From positions 33,638-97,637 of the forward strand of contig JAKLJW010000018.1 in NCBI GenBank assembly GCA_023150935.1: a stretch of DNA of 64,000 nucleotides, written 5' to 3'. The notes beneath the pieces are model-generated. The model was given only the letters and a program-made list of their open reading frames with translations. It ran no database searches and was not told the origin of the DNA. Both the position numbers and the translations under genes were made by a program. The stretch comes from Candidatus Binatia bacterium (lineage in GTDB: Bacteria; Desulfobacterota; Binatia; HRBIN30). Shown here piece by piece: positions 9,129-17,232 of the stretch; positions within the stretch are counted from its first letter, which is position 1; each line of letters opens with the position of its first letter.

Positions 9129-9849
9129 AATCGGTTTCCTTCCGCGCAGGTTCCGTGGAATCGTCGATCAGCGCCCGCCGCCGCTGGAAGTATGCGTTGC
9201 GGACGAACGTGTAGTAGTCGAGCGAGGCGGCCCGGGCGTTTTCGATCTCTTCGAGGAACTGCGCCCGGGCGTTGACGAAGTTCACCGCCGTCGCCGTAGT
9301 GGCGTAAAACCAGAAGTCGCCGATGAAGAACGGGTACACGCTCATCAGGTAATCGCCGACGAGGCCGGCCATGTCGCGCGGATTCGACGGCCCAAGCACC
9401 GGGAGGACAACGTACGCGCCGGGCGCGAGGCCCCAGTAGCCGAGGGTTTGCCCGAAGTCCTCGCGCTGTCGCTCGAGCCCCCATCCGGTGGCCGGGTCGA
9501 AGAAGCCCACCACGCCGACTGTCGTATTCACCACGAACCGGCCCGCGCTCTTCGCGAACGCGACGGGCTTGAGCTGGAGAACGCAGTTGCCCGCCTCGAT
9601 CGGGAAGAGGACGTTGGCAAAGAAGTTCGAGATCGACCGCTCCGCCAGATCCGGCAGCGCCCAGTGCCACACCCTCGCCGCCGGTTCCATGGCGTAGACG
9701 TCCAGGGTGTCGTTGAACCAGAACACCTTTCGGTTCAACGATTCGAGCGGGTCGTAGTCGGGTCGCGTTCGGCTTGCCGCGCACCCGTTCAGTGTCACCA
9801 ACGCAAGTCCGAGGGTCAACCACCACCAGGCCCCGCCCCCCCTCGTCAT
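9097..9849 (-). CDS. mlaA: MlaA/VacJ outer-membrane lipoprotein
   Basis: Outer-membrane component of the Mla pathway, which removes mislocalised phospholipid from the outer leaflet. The 250-residue protein carries a lipobox ending in Cys (LNGC, residue 23), followed by the family signature DPLESLNRKVFWFND and a conserved SISNFFAN helix, GYWG and PVLGPSNPRD segments. The start ATG overlaps the mlaD stop by four bases. In E. coli mlaA lies away from mlaFEDCB; here it sits inside the operon between mlaD and mlaC. The C-terminal tail is acidic. Confidence 0.94.
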   Translation of the reverse strand: MTRGGGAWWWLTLGLALVTLNGCAASRTRPDYDPLESLNRKVFWFNDTLDVYAMEPAARVWHWALPDLAERSISNFFANVLFPIEAGNCVLQLKPVAFAKSAGRFVVNTTVGVVGFFDPATGWGLERQREDFGQTLGYWGLAPGAYVVLPVLGPSNPRDMAGLVGDYLMSVYPFFIGDFWFYATTATAVNFVNARAQFLEEIENARAASLDYYTFVRNAYFQRRRALIDDSTEPARKETDYEEDLYQIED

Positions 9850-10325
9850 TCTTTCTTTTCCTTCCCATCGTTCCCGCCGACGTTGACGTTGTGGACGAGC
9901 TTGCCGATCAGGCGTTCGAGGAGCACGGCCGACTCGGTGAAGCCGATCTCCTCGCCGGAGCGCAGAGTCTGATCGTCGCCGCCGACCTGCAGCGAGACGA
10001 AGCGATCGCCGAGGATACCCGCGGTCATGATGGATGCCGTGGTATCGACCGGCAGTTGCAGGCTCGCGTCCAGGTTGAGTTCGACGCGCGCCCGCGAGTT
10101 CTTGTCCAAGGTGATCGACGACACCTGGCCAACCTTCACCCCGGCGATTTCGACCGGAGCCCGCGGCTTCAGGCCGCCGGTCTGATCGAAGGATGCGAAC
10201 AGGATGAGGCCACCGTTCGAATTACGCCCGAAGCCGGCGACACTGAAGGACAGGTAAGCTATGGCGCCGAGACCGGCCAGCACGAAAAGCCCGACCAGCA
10301 GGTCGCGCGTCGAGGATCGGCTCAT
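9846..10325 (-). CDS. mlaD: MlaD, MCE-domain substrate-binding protein
   Basis: Inner-membrane-anchored MCE protein of 159 residues that forms a hexameric ring on the MlaFE transporter. One transmembrane helix lies at about residues 8-30, then a single MCE domain with the LKPRAPVEIAGVKVG segment and the AGILGDRFVSLQ strand. Length and single-domain layout match Gram-negative MlaD. The start is four bases after the mlaE stop. The C-terminus is Lys/Glu-rich. Confidence 0.95.
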   Translation of the reverse strand: MSRSSTRDLLVGLFVLAGLGAIAYLSFSVAGFGRNSNGGLILFASFDQTGGLKPRAPVEIAGVKVGQVSSITLDKNSRARVELNLDASLQLPVDTTASIMTAGILGDRFVSLQVGGDDQTLRSGEEIGFTESAVLLERLIGKLVHNVNVGGNDGKEKKE

Positions 10326-10329
10326 GCGG

Positions 10330-11106
10330 TTACACTCCCCACAGCGCAGTAATGAAGTAATCGAAGATCAGTATGCTCACGGAACCCACCACCACCGTCG
10401 AAGTCGTCGCCGCACTTACCCCCGCCGACGTCGGCGCGGTGGTGTAGCCGCGATACGTTGCAATCAGCCCGACGAGAACGCCGAACACGCAGGCCTTCAA
10501 CAGACTCCCGGCGACGTCGTCGTCGAAAACGACGGCGTTCTCCAGGCCACTCATGTAAGCGCCGCTGTCGACTCCCATCAGTCCGACTCCCACCAGGTAG
10601 CCGCCGAAGAGGCCGGCGACGATGAACAAGGCCGAGAGCAAAGGCATGACCGCCACCATCGCCAGCGCCTTCGGTGTGACCACCATGTGCACCGGGTCGA
10701 CCGACATCATCCGCAAGCCGTCGAGTTGCTCGGTGGCCACCATGGTGCCGATCTCTGCCGTCGTCGCCGAACCTGCACGCCCGGTCGTGAGCAGGGCCGT
10801 CAGTACGGGCCCCAGCTCTCGGATGAGACTGAGGCCCACGACCGCACCGAGCGATTCGGTGGCGCCGAAGCGAACCAGCGTGTTGTAGCCTTGCAGTCCG
10901 AGCACCATGCCGACGGCGACGCCGCTCACGCAGATGATGACCAGCGACAACACGCCCAGCTTGAAGATCTCGTCGACAAACGGCCGCAGCCGGATCGGCG
11001 GCGTGATCACCGACCGCACGATGTGCGCCGCGAAAACCGCCATCCGCCCGAGGTCGTCGACGAATCGCAGCGTGGCCCAGCCGAGATCGTGAACGAACGT
11101 CGTCAT
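10330..11106 (-). CDS. mlaE: MlaE, ABC transporter permease
   Basis: Permease subunit of the phospholipid transporter, 258 residues with five or six hydrophobic segments. The conserved family block is visible: GRAGSATTAEIGTM followed by EQLDGLRMMSVDP, which forms the coupling helix contacting MlaF. The start overlaps the mlaF stop by four bases, so the whole unit mlaF-E-D-A-C is tightly coupled. No MlaB (STAS) gene is present in the operon, as in several non-enteric lineages. Confidence 0.95.
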   Translation of the reverse strand: MTTFVHDLGWATLRFVDDLGRMAVFAAHIVRSVITPPIRLRPFVDEIFKLGVLSLVIICVSGVAVGMVLGLQGYNTLVRFGATESLGAVVGLSLIRELGPVLTALLTTGRAGSATTAEIGTMVATEQLDGLRMMSVDPVHMVVTPKALAMVAVMPLLSALFIVAGLFGGYLVGVGLMGVDSGAYMSGLENAVVFDDDVAGSLLKACVFGVLVGLIATYRGYTTAPTSAGVSAATTSTVVVGSVSILIFDYFITALWGV

Positions 11107-11924
11107 GCCCCGGCTCCCGGCGCGATCTCCACGGGAAGCTCCACCGCGGCGAGATACTCGTCGATGTCCTCCCTGAGGAAGCTGACGATGCGCGGGTCGG
11201 CACTGTCTTGCAGTTCTCCGGGGGTGCCCTGAAACGAGCCGTCGGGAAGCAGCGCAAGGACGTGCGCGGCCATGCGCATCGTCGAGGCAACGTGATGCGA
11301 GACGACCACCATGGTCATCCGGTACCGGTCGTTGATGCTGGCGAGTAAAGCCTCGATTCGCCGCGCCGAAATCGGGTCGAGGCCCGAGAACGGTTCGTCG
11401 CAGAGAAGAACGATCGGTTTGCGGATGATGGCGCGGGCGAGCGCCACGCGCTTGGTCATGCCCCCGGAAAGCTGCCCCGGCAGCAGCCGGTCGACGTCAC
11501 TCAGGCCGACCGCATCGAGACAATCGTGCACCACGCCGGCGATTTCCGGCTCTCCCAGATGCATGTGCTCCCGCAGCGGAAACGCCAGGTTGTCGAACAC
11601 GCTGAGCGAGTCGAGCAGCGCCCCGCCCTGGAACATCATCCCGAGCTTCTGTCGCACCCTGAACAACTGCCGTTCCGAAAGCCGCGTGATGTCCTCGCCG
11701 TCCACCAGTATCTGCCCGCTCTGCGGGCGGACCAGTCCGCCGATGAGCCGCAGCACCGTGCTCTTGCCCGAGCCGCTGCCGCCGAGAATGACGGTGATCT
11801 TGCCGCGCGGGAACGCGCAACTGAGCGACTTGAACACGGTGCGGTTGCCGAACGCCATGCGGACCCGGTCGAACACGATGTGCGCATCGTCGGTAGGCGG
11901 TGGGCTGGGGCGCGCGGCAGTCAT
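11103..11924 (-). CDS. mlaF: MlaF, ABC transporter ATP-binding protein
   Basis: ATPase of the Mla retention/transport system, 273 residues and the first gene of the mlaFEDAC operon. Walker A is GGSGSGKS (about residues 48-55), the signature is LSGGMTKRVALARA, Walker B is IVLLCDEPFSGLD and the switch His lies in VVSHH. The MTKR variant of the signature helix is typical of MlaF. Leading residues are Pro-rich and poorly conserved, so the exact start is less certain than the domain. Confidence 0.94.
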   Translation of the reverse strand: MTAARPSPPPTDDAHIVFDRVRMAFGNRTVFKSLSCAFPRGKITVILGGSGSGKSTVLRLIGGLVRPQSGQILVDGEDITRLSERQLFRVRQKLGMMFQGGALLDSLSVFDNLAFPLREHMHLGEPEIAGVVHDCLDAVGLSDVDRLLPGQLSGGMTKRVALARAIIRKPIVLLCDEPFSGLDPISARRIEALLASINDRYRMTMVVVSHHVASTMRMAAHVLALLPDGSFQGTPGELQDSADPRIVSFLREDIDEYLAAVELPVEIAPGAGA

Positions 11925-11958
11925 AGGACCGGTAAAGCAACGCGGACGAGAAATCCTC

Positions 11959-12129
11959 TCAATCTAGCCAGATGGCGGCCGCGAAGTCGACCGTGCCGGC
12001 GCAGGGTCCGCGCGGCTCTGAATCGAGCACCTCCTGCCAGTCCGCAAGCGCCACGGTCTCCCGTCCAATCGGCCCGGGCAACGGCAGCTCCTGAAAATCG
12101 CCGATCGGTCCTTCCAGAACCGCGCGCAC
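11959..12129 (-). CDS. Possible small ORF of 56 residues
   Basis: In the 282-base gap between mlaF and the beta-helix gene, one minus-strand frame from a GTG at 12127-12129 to TGA at 11959-11961 encodes a balanced, protein-like sequence (starts VRAVLEGPIGDFQELPLPGP). No family is recognised and no clear ribosome binding site is seen. It may be a small gene, the 3' remnant of a decayed gene, or chance. Confidence 0.25.
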   Translation of the reverse strand: MRAVLEGPIGDFQELPLPGPIGRETVALADWQEVLDSEPRGPCAGTVDFAAAIWLD

Positions 12130-12206
12130 GCCGGACCGGACATCTCGCGGACCGAGACGAGTCCAACGTCGATTCGTCCCTGCATGAGAGATCGGTCAGG
12201 CCCTGC

Positions 12207-14540
12207 CTACGGCACCGATTCCACGCGGACGGCTCGCAGCGCGAGCGGCCGGGTGGCGCCGGGAGGCCGCGAAGTATCCTCCAGCAGAATCGCCAGCAGG
12301 GGACCCGGCGCCAGGGGATGTGCGCTTGCGACCGCGATCGAGAGGGTTCCCGCGGCGCCGATATGCGCCGCTGCGAGAACGTCAGGGTTGCGGCTCAGCC
12401 GCCGCACGCCGCGTACGGCCTGCAGCGCCGGGTCGTAGGCAAGATCGATGTCGACCGCGTGCACGGCGCCCGCGCCGACCAGGGCGACCGGCACGAGCGC
12501 TCCGCCACGGCCTCGAGGAAGCGGACGGCCGAGGCGGATATGCCCGTTGCTGCCGGGCGTACTGACGCCGGCACCGGCGGGCAACCAGTTGCCGGTGCAG
12601 TCGCCCGCAGGCAGGCCGAGGAAGTCTTGATCGCTGGCGACTGCCGCGAGCGGAGAGAAGGTAATCCGTCCGGGCTGGCAGGCGCCTCCGCCGACGACGG
12701 GATTGACGGCGGTCTGATTGGCCGCGGGGGCAGGGTTCGGCAGGAAGAACCAGTCCGAATCGCAAGCGACGGCGACCGGAAAGCGGGCGATGAGACCGAC
12801 GCTATGTTGCAGGATCAGGGCGGCGTCGAGGGCGCTCAGGCCGCTCGCGGCACTCACGTCGCACGCGAGTTGCTGCTCCGCGGTCAACGTGCGCAGCCCG
12901 ACCACGGCTTGCAACACGTAGGCGGCGTCGAGCGCCGAGACCGCGCCGTTGAGGCGACCGAGCTGCCGCGGCGTGACGCTCAGTGTGCCGGCGGGAACCG
13001 CGGCGAAACTGTACGCGCCGCCGGCGCCGGTGGTTGTGCTGCCGGTCGTATCTCCCGTCAGGGCGACGGTGACTCCGTCGAGGCCGGCTCCCGACGGCTC
13101 GTGGCGAACCTGTCCGGCGACCGCGACCGTAACCGCCGTGGGCGACGGGCTCGGGGTTCGCGTCGGCGAACTGGTGCGCGTGGCCGAGGGAAGCGGCGTC
13201 GACGTCGCCGTCAGCGACGGCGTGAGGGAGGGAGTGGATGCCGCCGCGCGTTCGTAAGCGCCGATGTCGTAGCCGTTACCCTGGGGCCGTGGCTGACCGT
13301 CGAGGTCGGTGGGCAGGTCGGCCACCACGGTCCCGGCATCGATAGCGGGGCTACCGGCCTTCAGGCGGTAGTTCGCCATAATCGTATCGGTGAAAACCGC
13401 GCCGGCGGCGGCGACAATCGAGTGAGTGTCGAACCCGAGCGCGCGCCACTCGGTCAGGGAGAGGAAATCCACGTCGTCGGAGAAGACGGTGGTCACGATG
13501 TTGTAGTCGGAAACCAGCCCGGCGAAGCTCGATGCCTCGACTTCGAGGCTACCGCGCGAACCGAGATGGAGGAGGATGTTGTTCAAGACGGCGTTATTGA
13601 CGCTGCCGTTGCGCAGCACGATGGCGAAGCGGCCGTTCGAGGCCTGGACGATAGTGTTGCCGACGATCCGATTGTCGCGGGTGCCGTAGAGGTTGCTGCC
13701 TTCCCCGTCGTCCCAGCCCGCGATGCCGCTGGCGTGGTTGTCGTAGAGCAGGTTGTTGCGAATCGCAGAAGAGCGCACGGAAGCGAGATTGATGGCCGCA
13801 CCGCCGCCGGCGCCGTTGCCGTGGATGACGTTGGCCTCGATGGTGGCGTCTTCGATGATGCCGTCGCCTTGCGGATCGTTGGGGTCGTCTCCCAGTAGCA
13901 GGGGATCGGCGTTGAGCTGAATGCCGGAGGCGCGGTTGTCGTGGACGCGGTTGCGGCGCACGGCCGGGCGGTCGCCGCTGTTCGAGACGTAGATACCGTG
14001 CTCGACGGCCGAGAAGGACGTTTCGTTGTCTTCGATGACGAGGTCGCGGGCGAAGCCGGTGAAGATGCCCCAGCGCGAGTTGTGGTGGCAGTGGCAGTTG
14101 CGGATCTCGACGCCGGTGGAATTGGCGTCGGGTTCGCCCTGCACGGCGATTCCGGCGCGGGTAGCGTTGGTGCATTCGAAGCCGTCGAGGACGACGTAGT
14201 CGACGTTGCGCACCCAGATGTTGTCGCCGTTGCTGTTGGCTGCACCGGGCGCGTTGACGACGACCCCCGGTTGCGCCGTAAAGCGCACGGGAGCCAGGGC
14301 CGTGCCGGTGTTGCGGGTGCGGAAACCGACGTACGTGCCCGGGACGACGATTACGGTGTCGCCGGCGGCGGCCACGTCACCGGCCTTCTGCAGCGTAAGC
14401 CAGGGCAGAGCCTGGGTGCCGGGGTTGGTGTCGAGCCCGGTCGGTGCGACGTAGTAAGTGGCGGCGCGGACGGCTGCGGATGGAAGGCAGACGGACAGGA
14501 AAAGGCTGAGGCAGAGACTGCTGATGCAGCGATGGTTCAT
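12207..14540 (-). CDS. Secreted parallel beta-helix protein with dockerin-like and cohesin-like regions
   Basis: Exported protein of 777 residues. A signal peptide ends near residue 26. Residues 27-425 form a right-handed parallel beta-helix of the DUF1565/polysaccharide-lyase-like type, starting with the typical YYVAPTGLDTNPGT entry and ending with the IGAYE closing strand. A Pro/Thr/Ser linker (about 430-470) leads to a carboxypeptidase-regulatory-like beta-sandwich, then two dockerin-like repeats each with 'G.[VL]SALDAA..LQ..VGL'. The last 110 residues resemble a cohesin-type sandwich (VPVALVGAGAVHAVDIDLAYDP). A carbohydrate- or surface-binding role is likely; no catalytic residues can be assigned. 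Confidence 0.8.
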   Translation of the reverse strand: MNHRCISSLCLSLFLSVCLPSAAVRAATYYVAPTGLDTNPGTQALPWLTLQKAGDVAAAGDTVIVVPGTYVGFRTRNTGTALAPVRFTAQPGVVVNAPGAANSNGDNIWVRNVDYVVLDGFECTNATRAGIAVQGEPDANSTGVEIRNCHCHHNSRWGIFTGFARDLVIEDNETSFSAVEHGIYVSNSGDRPAVRRNRVHDNRASGIQLNADPLLLGDDPNDPQGDGIIEDATIEANVIHGNGAGGGAAINLASVRSSAIRNNLLYDNHASGIAGWDDGEGSNLYGTRDNRIVGNTIVQASNGRFAIVLRNGSVNNAVLNNILLHLGSRGSLEVEASSFAGLVSDYNIVTTVFSDDVDFLSLTEWRALGFDTHSIVAAAGAVFTDTIMANYRLKAGSPAIDAGTVVADLPTDLDGQPRPQGNGYDIGAYERAAASTPSLTPSLTATSTPLPSATRTSSPTRTPSPSPTAVTVAVAGQVRHEPSGAGLDGVTVALTGDTTGSTTTGAGGAYSFAAVPAGTLSVTPRQLGRLNGAVSALDAAYVLQAVVGLRTLTAEQQLACDVSAASGLSALDAALILQHSVGLIARFPVAVACDSDWFFLPNPAPAANQTAVNPVVGGGACQPGRITFSPLAAVASDQDFLGLPAGDCTGNWLPAGAGVSTPGSNGHIRLGRPLPRGRGGALVPVALVGAGAVHAVDIDLAYDPALQAVRGVRRLSRNPDVLAAAHIGAAGTLSIAVASAHPLAPGPLLAILLEDTSRPPGATRPLALRAVRVESVP

Positions 14541-14575
14541 CGCAGGGGTTCAAATTGCAAGTCACGTACCGCCAT

Positions 14576-15418
14576 TCACTTCGCCTCTGACCCTGCGGGA
14601 ACGAAGCGTACGCGAAAGACCTTCGGCCAGAACTTGCCGGTGACGAGGAATGTATCGGAGTCGGGATCGTAAGCGATGCCGTTCAGGACATCGGCCTTGC
14701 GGCGCTCGGCGGCGCCGAGCAGATCGGGCAGGCGGATGCGCGCCGTGACCCGCCCACTTTGCCGGTCGATGCGGACGATGTCGTCGGTTTCCCAGACGTT
14801 GGCATAGACGTTGGTGCCGACGCATTCGAGTTCGTTGAGATTCTGCACCGGCCGGTTCTGCTCGGTGACGAGGATGACGCCGCTGGCGTCGAAATTACGC
14901 GGATCGCGGACGAACAGCTTGTGGCTGCCGTCGCTCATGACCAGGTTCCGGCCGTCGAAACACAGACCCCAGCCTTCGGTCGGATACGCGAACCGTTCGC
15001 GCTCGGCGAACGTGTCGGCGTCGTAGACGAAGGCGACGTGGTTCTGCCAGGTTAACTGAAAGAGCCGTTGGTCGACGATGGCGATGCCCTCGGCAAAGTA
15101 AGGCTTCGGCACGTCGATGCGCCTGAGGACTCGCCCGGTGACCAGCTCGACCTCGCGCAGACTGGAACGTCCGACAAGTCCGGTACTCTCGTAGAGCTTG
15201 CCGTCGTGCAGGAGGAGTCCCTGCGTGAATGCGGCCGGATCGTGCGGATAGGTGGCGACGATTTCCGCCCGCATCCTCTCCGGGACGCCTGTGGAGTCGG
15301 CGGACCCGCCCGAACCCCACAGGAGCGCCGCACATGTTACGAGCCACCCGACCCGACGTACCCGGCTTCCGTACGCGGCCGTCGGAGCGACCGGGAACAT
15401 TGCGTGAGCGCTGTCCAC
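14576..15418 (-). CDS. Glutaminyl-peptide cyclotransferase (plant/bacterial beta-propeller type)
   Basis: Exported five-bladed beta-propeller enzyme that converts N-terminal glutamine to pyroglutamate. The 280-residue protein has a signal-anchor near residues 21-40, then the family hallmarks PHDPAAFTQGLL, YESTGLVGRSSLR, FAEGIAI, LTWQ, GWGLCFDG and LNELECVG. The GTG at 15416-15418 has an AGGGG site; an ATG 18 bases further in is an alternative. It ends 35 bases from the start of the beta-helix gene and reads in the same direction, so co-transcription is possible. Confidence 0.88.
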   Translation of the reverse strand: MDSAHAMFPVAPTAAYGSRVRRVGWLVTCAALLWGSGGSADSTGVPERMRAEIVATYPHDPAAFTQGLLLHDGKLYESTGLVGRSSLREVELVTGRVLRRIDVPKPYFAEGIAIVDQRLFQLTWQNHVAFVYDADTFAERERFAYPTEGWGLCFDGRNLVMSDGSHKLFVRDPRNFDASGVILVTEQNRPVQNLNELECVGTNVYANVWETDDIVRIDRQSGRVTARIRLPDLLGAAERRKADVLNGIAYDPDSDTFLVTGKFWPKVFRVRFVPAGSEAK

Positions 15419-15525
15419 GAACGGCCCCTACACCTTCGTCCCGGCCCTCGCAACGTCGCCGGCTCGCGTCGCCGTCGGGCAAACCGCTTGCCTGGGCGCC
15501 ACACCGGGGTTAGCTTCCGGCGCCT

Positions 15526-15945
15526 GTGACCGAGACCCGGTTTATCGAAGTGGCGCGCTATCGAGTCATCTGCGGCGACTGCGACCCGATGCGCATCATG
15601 TACAACGGAACATACCTGCGTCTGTTCGAGATCGGCTGGACGGAACTCCTGCGCGTCATGGGTACGCCTCTGGCGGAGTTCGTTGCCCAGGGCCGTTATC
15701 TGGCGGTCGTCGACGTCCAGTGCCGCTATCTCAGGCCGGCACGTTACGATGACGTGGTCGTCATTCGCGCTGCCATGCCCGGGGTCAGTGCGGCGCGTCT
15801 CGAGATCCAGTACGAGCTGGTTCGCGAAGACGGCGAAATGCTGGCCGGCGGCCGCACCGTACACGCCATCGTCGACGACGACGGACGCCCACACCGGATA
15901 CCCGAGGCCGTCCGCGCCGCGGCCCGGCGGTTCGCCGCGGACTGA
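15526..15945 (+). CDS. YbgC/4-hydroxybenzoyl-CoA thioesterase family hotdog protein
   Basis: Single hotdog-fold acyl-CoA thioesterase of 139 residues. The catalytic block GDCDPMRIMYNGTYLRLFE contains the family Asp and the following Tyr/Asn positions, and a QCRYLRPARYDD strand follows as usual. The start is a GTG at 15526-15528, giving a full-length domain; no ATG exists upstream in frame. It is divergent from the glutaminyl cyclase with a 107-base shared promoter region. The natural acyl substrate cannot be told from sequence. Confidence 0.88.
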   Translation: MTETRFIEVARYRVICGDCDPMRIMYNGTYLRLFEIGWTELLRVMGTPLAEFVAQGRYLAVVDVQCRYLRPARYDDVVVIRAAMPGVSAARLEIQYELVREDGEMLAGGRTVHAIVDDDGRPHRIPEAVRAAARRFAAD

Positions 15946-16259
15946 GCGCCGTAGTGGGTGGGAGAAGGCCTTTTGGGGGCCGGGGGTTTGGGGGCGTGAG
16001 GGCGTGGGGGGGGGCGGTAATGGTGGCGAGTCAGGCCGTGGCTTCGGCCACGGTTGTCGAGTGCGTCGGCGGTGACGGCGAGGACGTTCGGCAGGGCCGT
16101 CGAGACCAGCTCGGGCAGTCCCGCGCCGTTGACCAGATAGAACCAGGGATTGAAGGTCGGCGCGCTGCTGCCGGCGGCTCAAGCGGAGCGTGTTCGGCTG
16201 TTTGCCCTGTTCAAGAACCTTGACGGGTCTCTCGGAATTGTACAGAGTTCCTGTACACC
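15946..16259. other. Intergenic region between thioesterase and toxin-antitoxin genes
   Basis: This 314-base stretch holds a G-tract repeat at 15971-16017 and, at its right end, the presumed promoter for the antitoxin gene. No frame in it resembles a protein. Confidence 0.6.
15971..16017 (+). repeat. G-tract intergenic repeat, copy B
   Basis: Seven or so consecutive G runs of three to nine bases separated by CC, TTT, CGT or similar, beginning TTTTGGGGGCCGGGGGTTT. It is the longest uninterrupted copy of the family and has strong G-quadruplex potential. Confidence 0.65.
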
Positions 16260-16550
16260 ATGGCGATTCAAGCGACATACACCCGGGCACGGGCGGAGCT
16301 GGCGAAGTTGTGCGATGCCGCGGCAAGAGACAACGAGGTGGTGATCATCACCCGTCGCGGGGCTGATGACGTCGCGCTCGTCTCTGCCGCGGAGTTCCGC
16401 AGCTTGCAGGAGACGGCGCATTTGTTGCGCTCACCCCGCAACGCCGAACGACTCCTGAAGGCTTTGGCGCGGGCCCGAGCCCGCGGGGGACGGCCGCGGT
16501 CGGTCGGCTCGCTACGGCACGAGGTCGGGCTTGACGAGAAAGGCGACTGA
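16260..16550 (+). CDS. YefM/Phd-family antitoxin
   Basis: Antitoxin of 96 residues. The N-terminal Phd/YefM DNA-binding and dimerisation domain is clear: YTRARAELAKLCDAAA, EVVIITRRGADDVALVSAAEF and a following LQET helix. The C-terminal third is basic and would bind the toxin. It overlaps the toxin gene by 20 bases, the usual layout for autoregulated yefM-yoeB operons. Expected role: neutralise the partner mRNA interferase and repress the operon. Confidence 0.9.
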   Translation: MAIQATYTRARAELAKLCDAAARDNEVVIITRRGADDVALVSAAEFRSLQETAHLLRSPRNAERLLKALARARARGGRPRSVGSLRHEVGLDEKGD

Positions 16551-16806
16551 CCGTGATGCGGTCTTCCAGCCCGAGTTCCGCGAAGACTTACGGTACTGGG
16601 TTGAGAACGACCGTCGCGTTGCCCTTCGCGTTCTCGATCTGGTCGAGGCGGTCTTGCGAGACCCGTTTCGCGGTATCGGCAAACCAGAACCGCTTCGCCA
16701 TTTGGCGCCCAACACCTGGTCGCGCCGAGTCACGCAGGAGCATCGTCTGGTCTACCTGGTGCGCGCCGACCGAATCGATTTCCTGCAAGCTCGTTATCAC
16801 TACTGA
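16531..16806 (+). CDS. YoeB/Txe-family ribosome-dependent mRNA interferase toxin
   Basis: RelE-fold toxin of 91 residues. Family hallmarks are seen in order: FREDLRYW near the start, GIGKPEPLRHL in the middle, then SRRVTQEHRLVYLV and the closing QARYHY, with the terminal His and Tyr used in catalysis. The only reasonable start is a TTG at 16531-16533 with GAGG upstream; the next residues align with the family N-terminus soon after. It overlaps the antitoxin by 20 bases. All key residues appear intact, so it should be functional. Confidence 0.88.
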   Translation: MTRKATDRDAVFQPEFREDLRYWVENDRRVALRVLDLVEAVLRDPFRGIGKPEPLRHLAPNTWSRRVTQEHRLVYLVRADRIDFLQARYHY

Positions 16807-16940
16807 GCCGTGGCCGAAAAGGCCGCGCGGGCGGGCCGGCTCGAGCGCCGCTGTTTGTCGCCACCGTCGTTGCGCCGTCGGCTCAGCGCCATGCCGTTTG
16901 GCGGCGCCTGACCCGGCAAGGCCGTCTCTGTCAGGATTGT

Positions 16941-16956
16941 CATTACTGCGGTAATG
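16941..16956. promoter_or_regulatory. Perfect inverted repeat, candidate VapB operator
   Basis: CATTAC-TGCG-GTAATG, a perfect six-base dyad with a four-base centre, ends 15 bases before the chosen antitoxin start. AbrB/VapB-type antitoxins bind such short palindromes in their own promoters. It also contains an alternative ATG at 16954. Confidence 0.5.
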
Positions 16957-16971
16957 TGCGATACGGGGTGC

Positions 16972-17232
16972 ATGGTGCTCGCACAGTCGAAGGTGACCGC
17001 GCAGGGACAGATTTCGGTTCCCGCGGAGGTACGGCGGAAGCTGGGGCTCGGCCCCGGTTCCGTGTTGGAATGGGACGAGGACGGCGAAAGGATCGTGGTC
17101 CGCAGGGCAGGTCGATACAGCTCGGAGGAGATTCATCGGCAGTTGTTCGTCGAGGCTCCGAAACCGCGCAGCCTGGCTGAACTCAAAGAAGGAATTCGGC
17201 GCCACATGCGGAAGAGGCATGCGCGCAGTTGA
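16972..17232 (+). CDS. AbrB/SpoVT-fold antitoxin (VapB-like)
   Basis: Antitoxin of 86 residues with an N-terminal swapped-hairpin AbrB domain: VTAQGQISVPAEVRRKLGL followed by PGSVLEWDEDGERIVVRR. The C-terminal 40 residues are the presumed toxin-binding arm. The ATG at 16972 is preferred because it gives the family start directly before the domain and leaves the CATTAC/GTAATG dyad upstream; an ATG at 16954 would add six residues. It overlaps the PIN toxin gene by 14 bases. Confidence 0.88.
   Translation: MVLAQSKVTAQGQISVPAEVRRKLGLGPGSVLEWDEDGERIVVRRAGRYSSEEIHRQLFVEAPKPRSLAELKEGIRRHMRKRHARS

Noticed and set aside
11526..13898. 790-codon open frame on the plus strand
   Set aside because: It runs antisense through mlaF and the beta-helix gene, is Arg/Ala-rich and has no recognisable domain; a GC-rich shadow frame.
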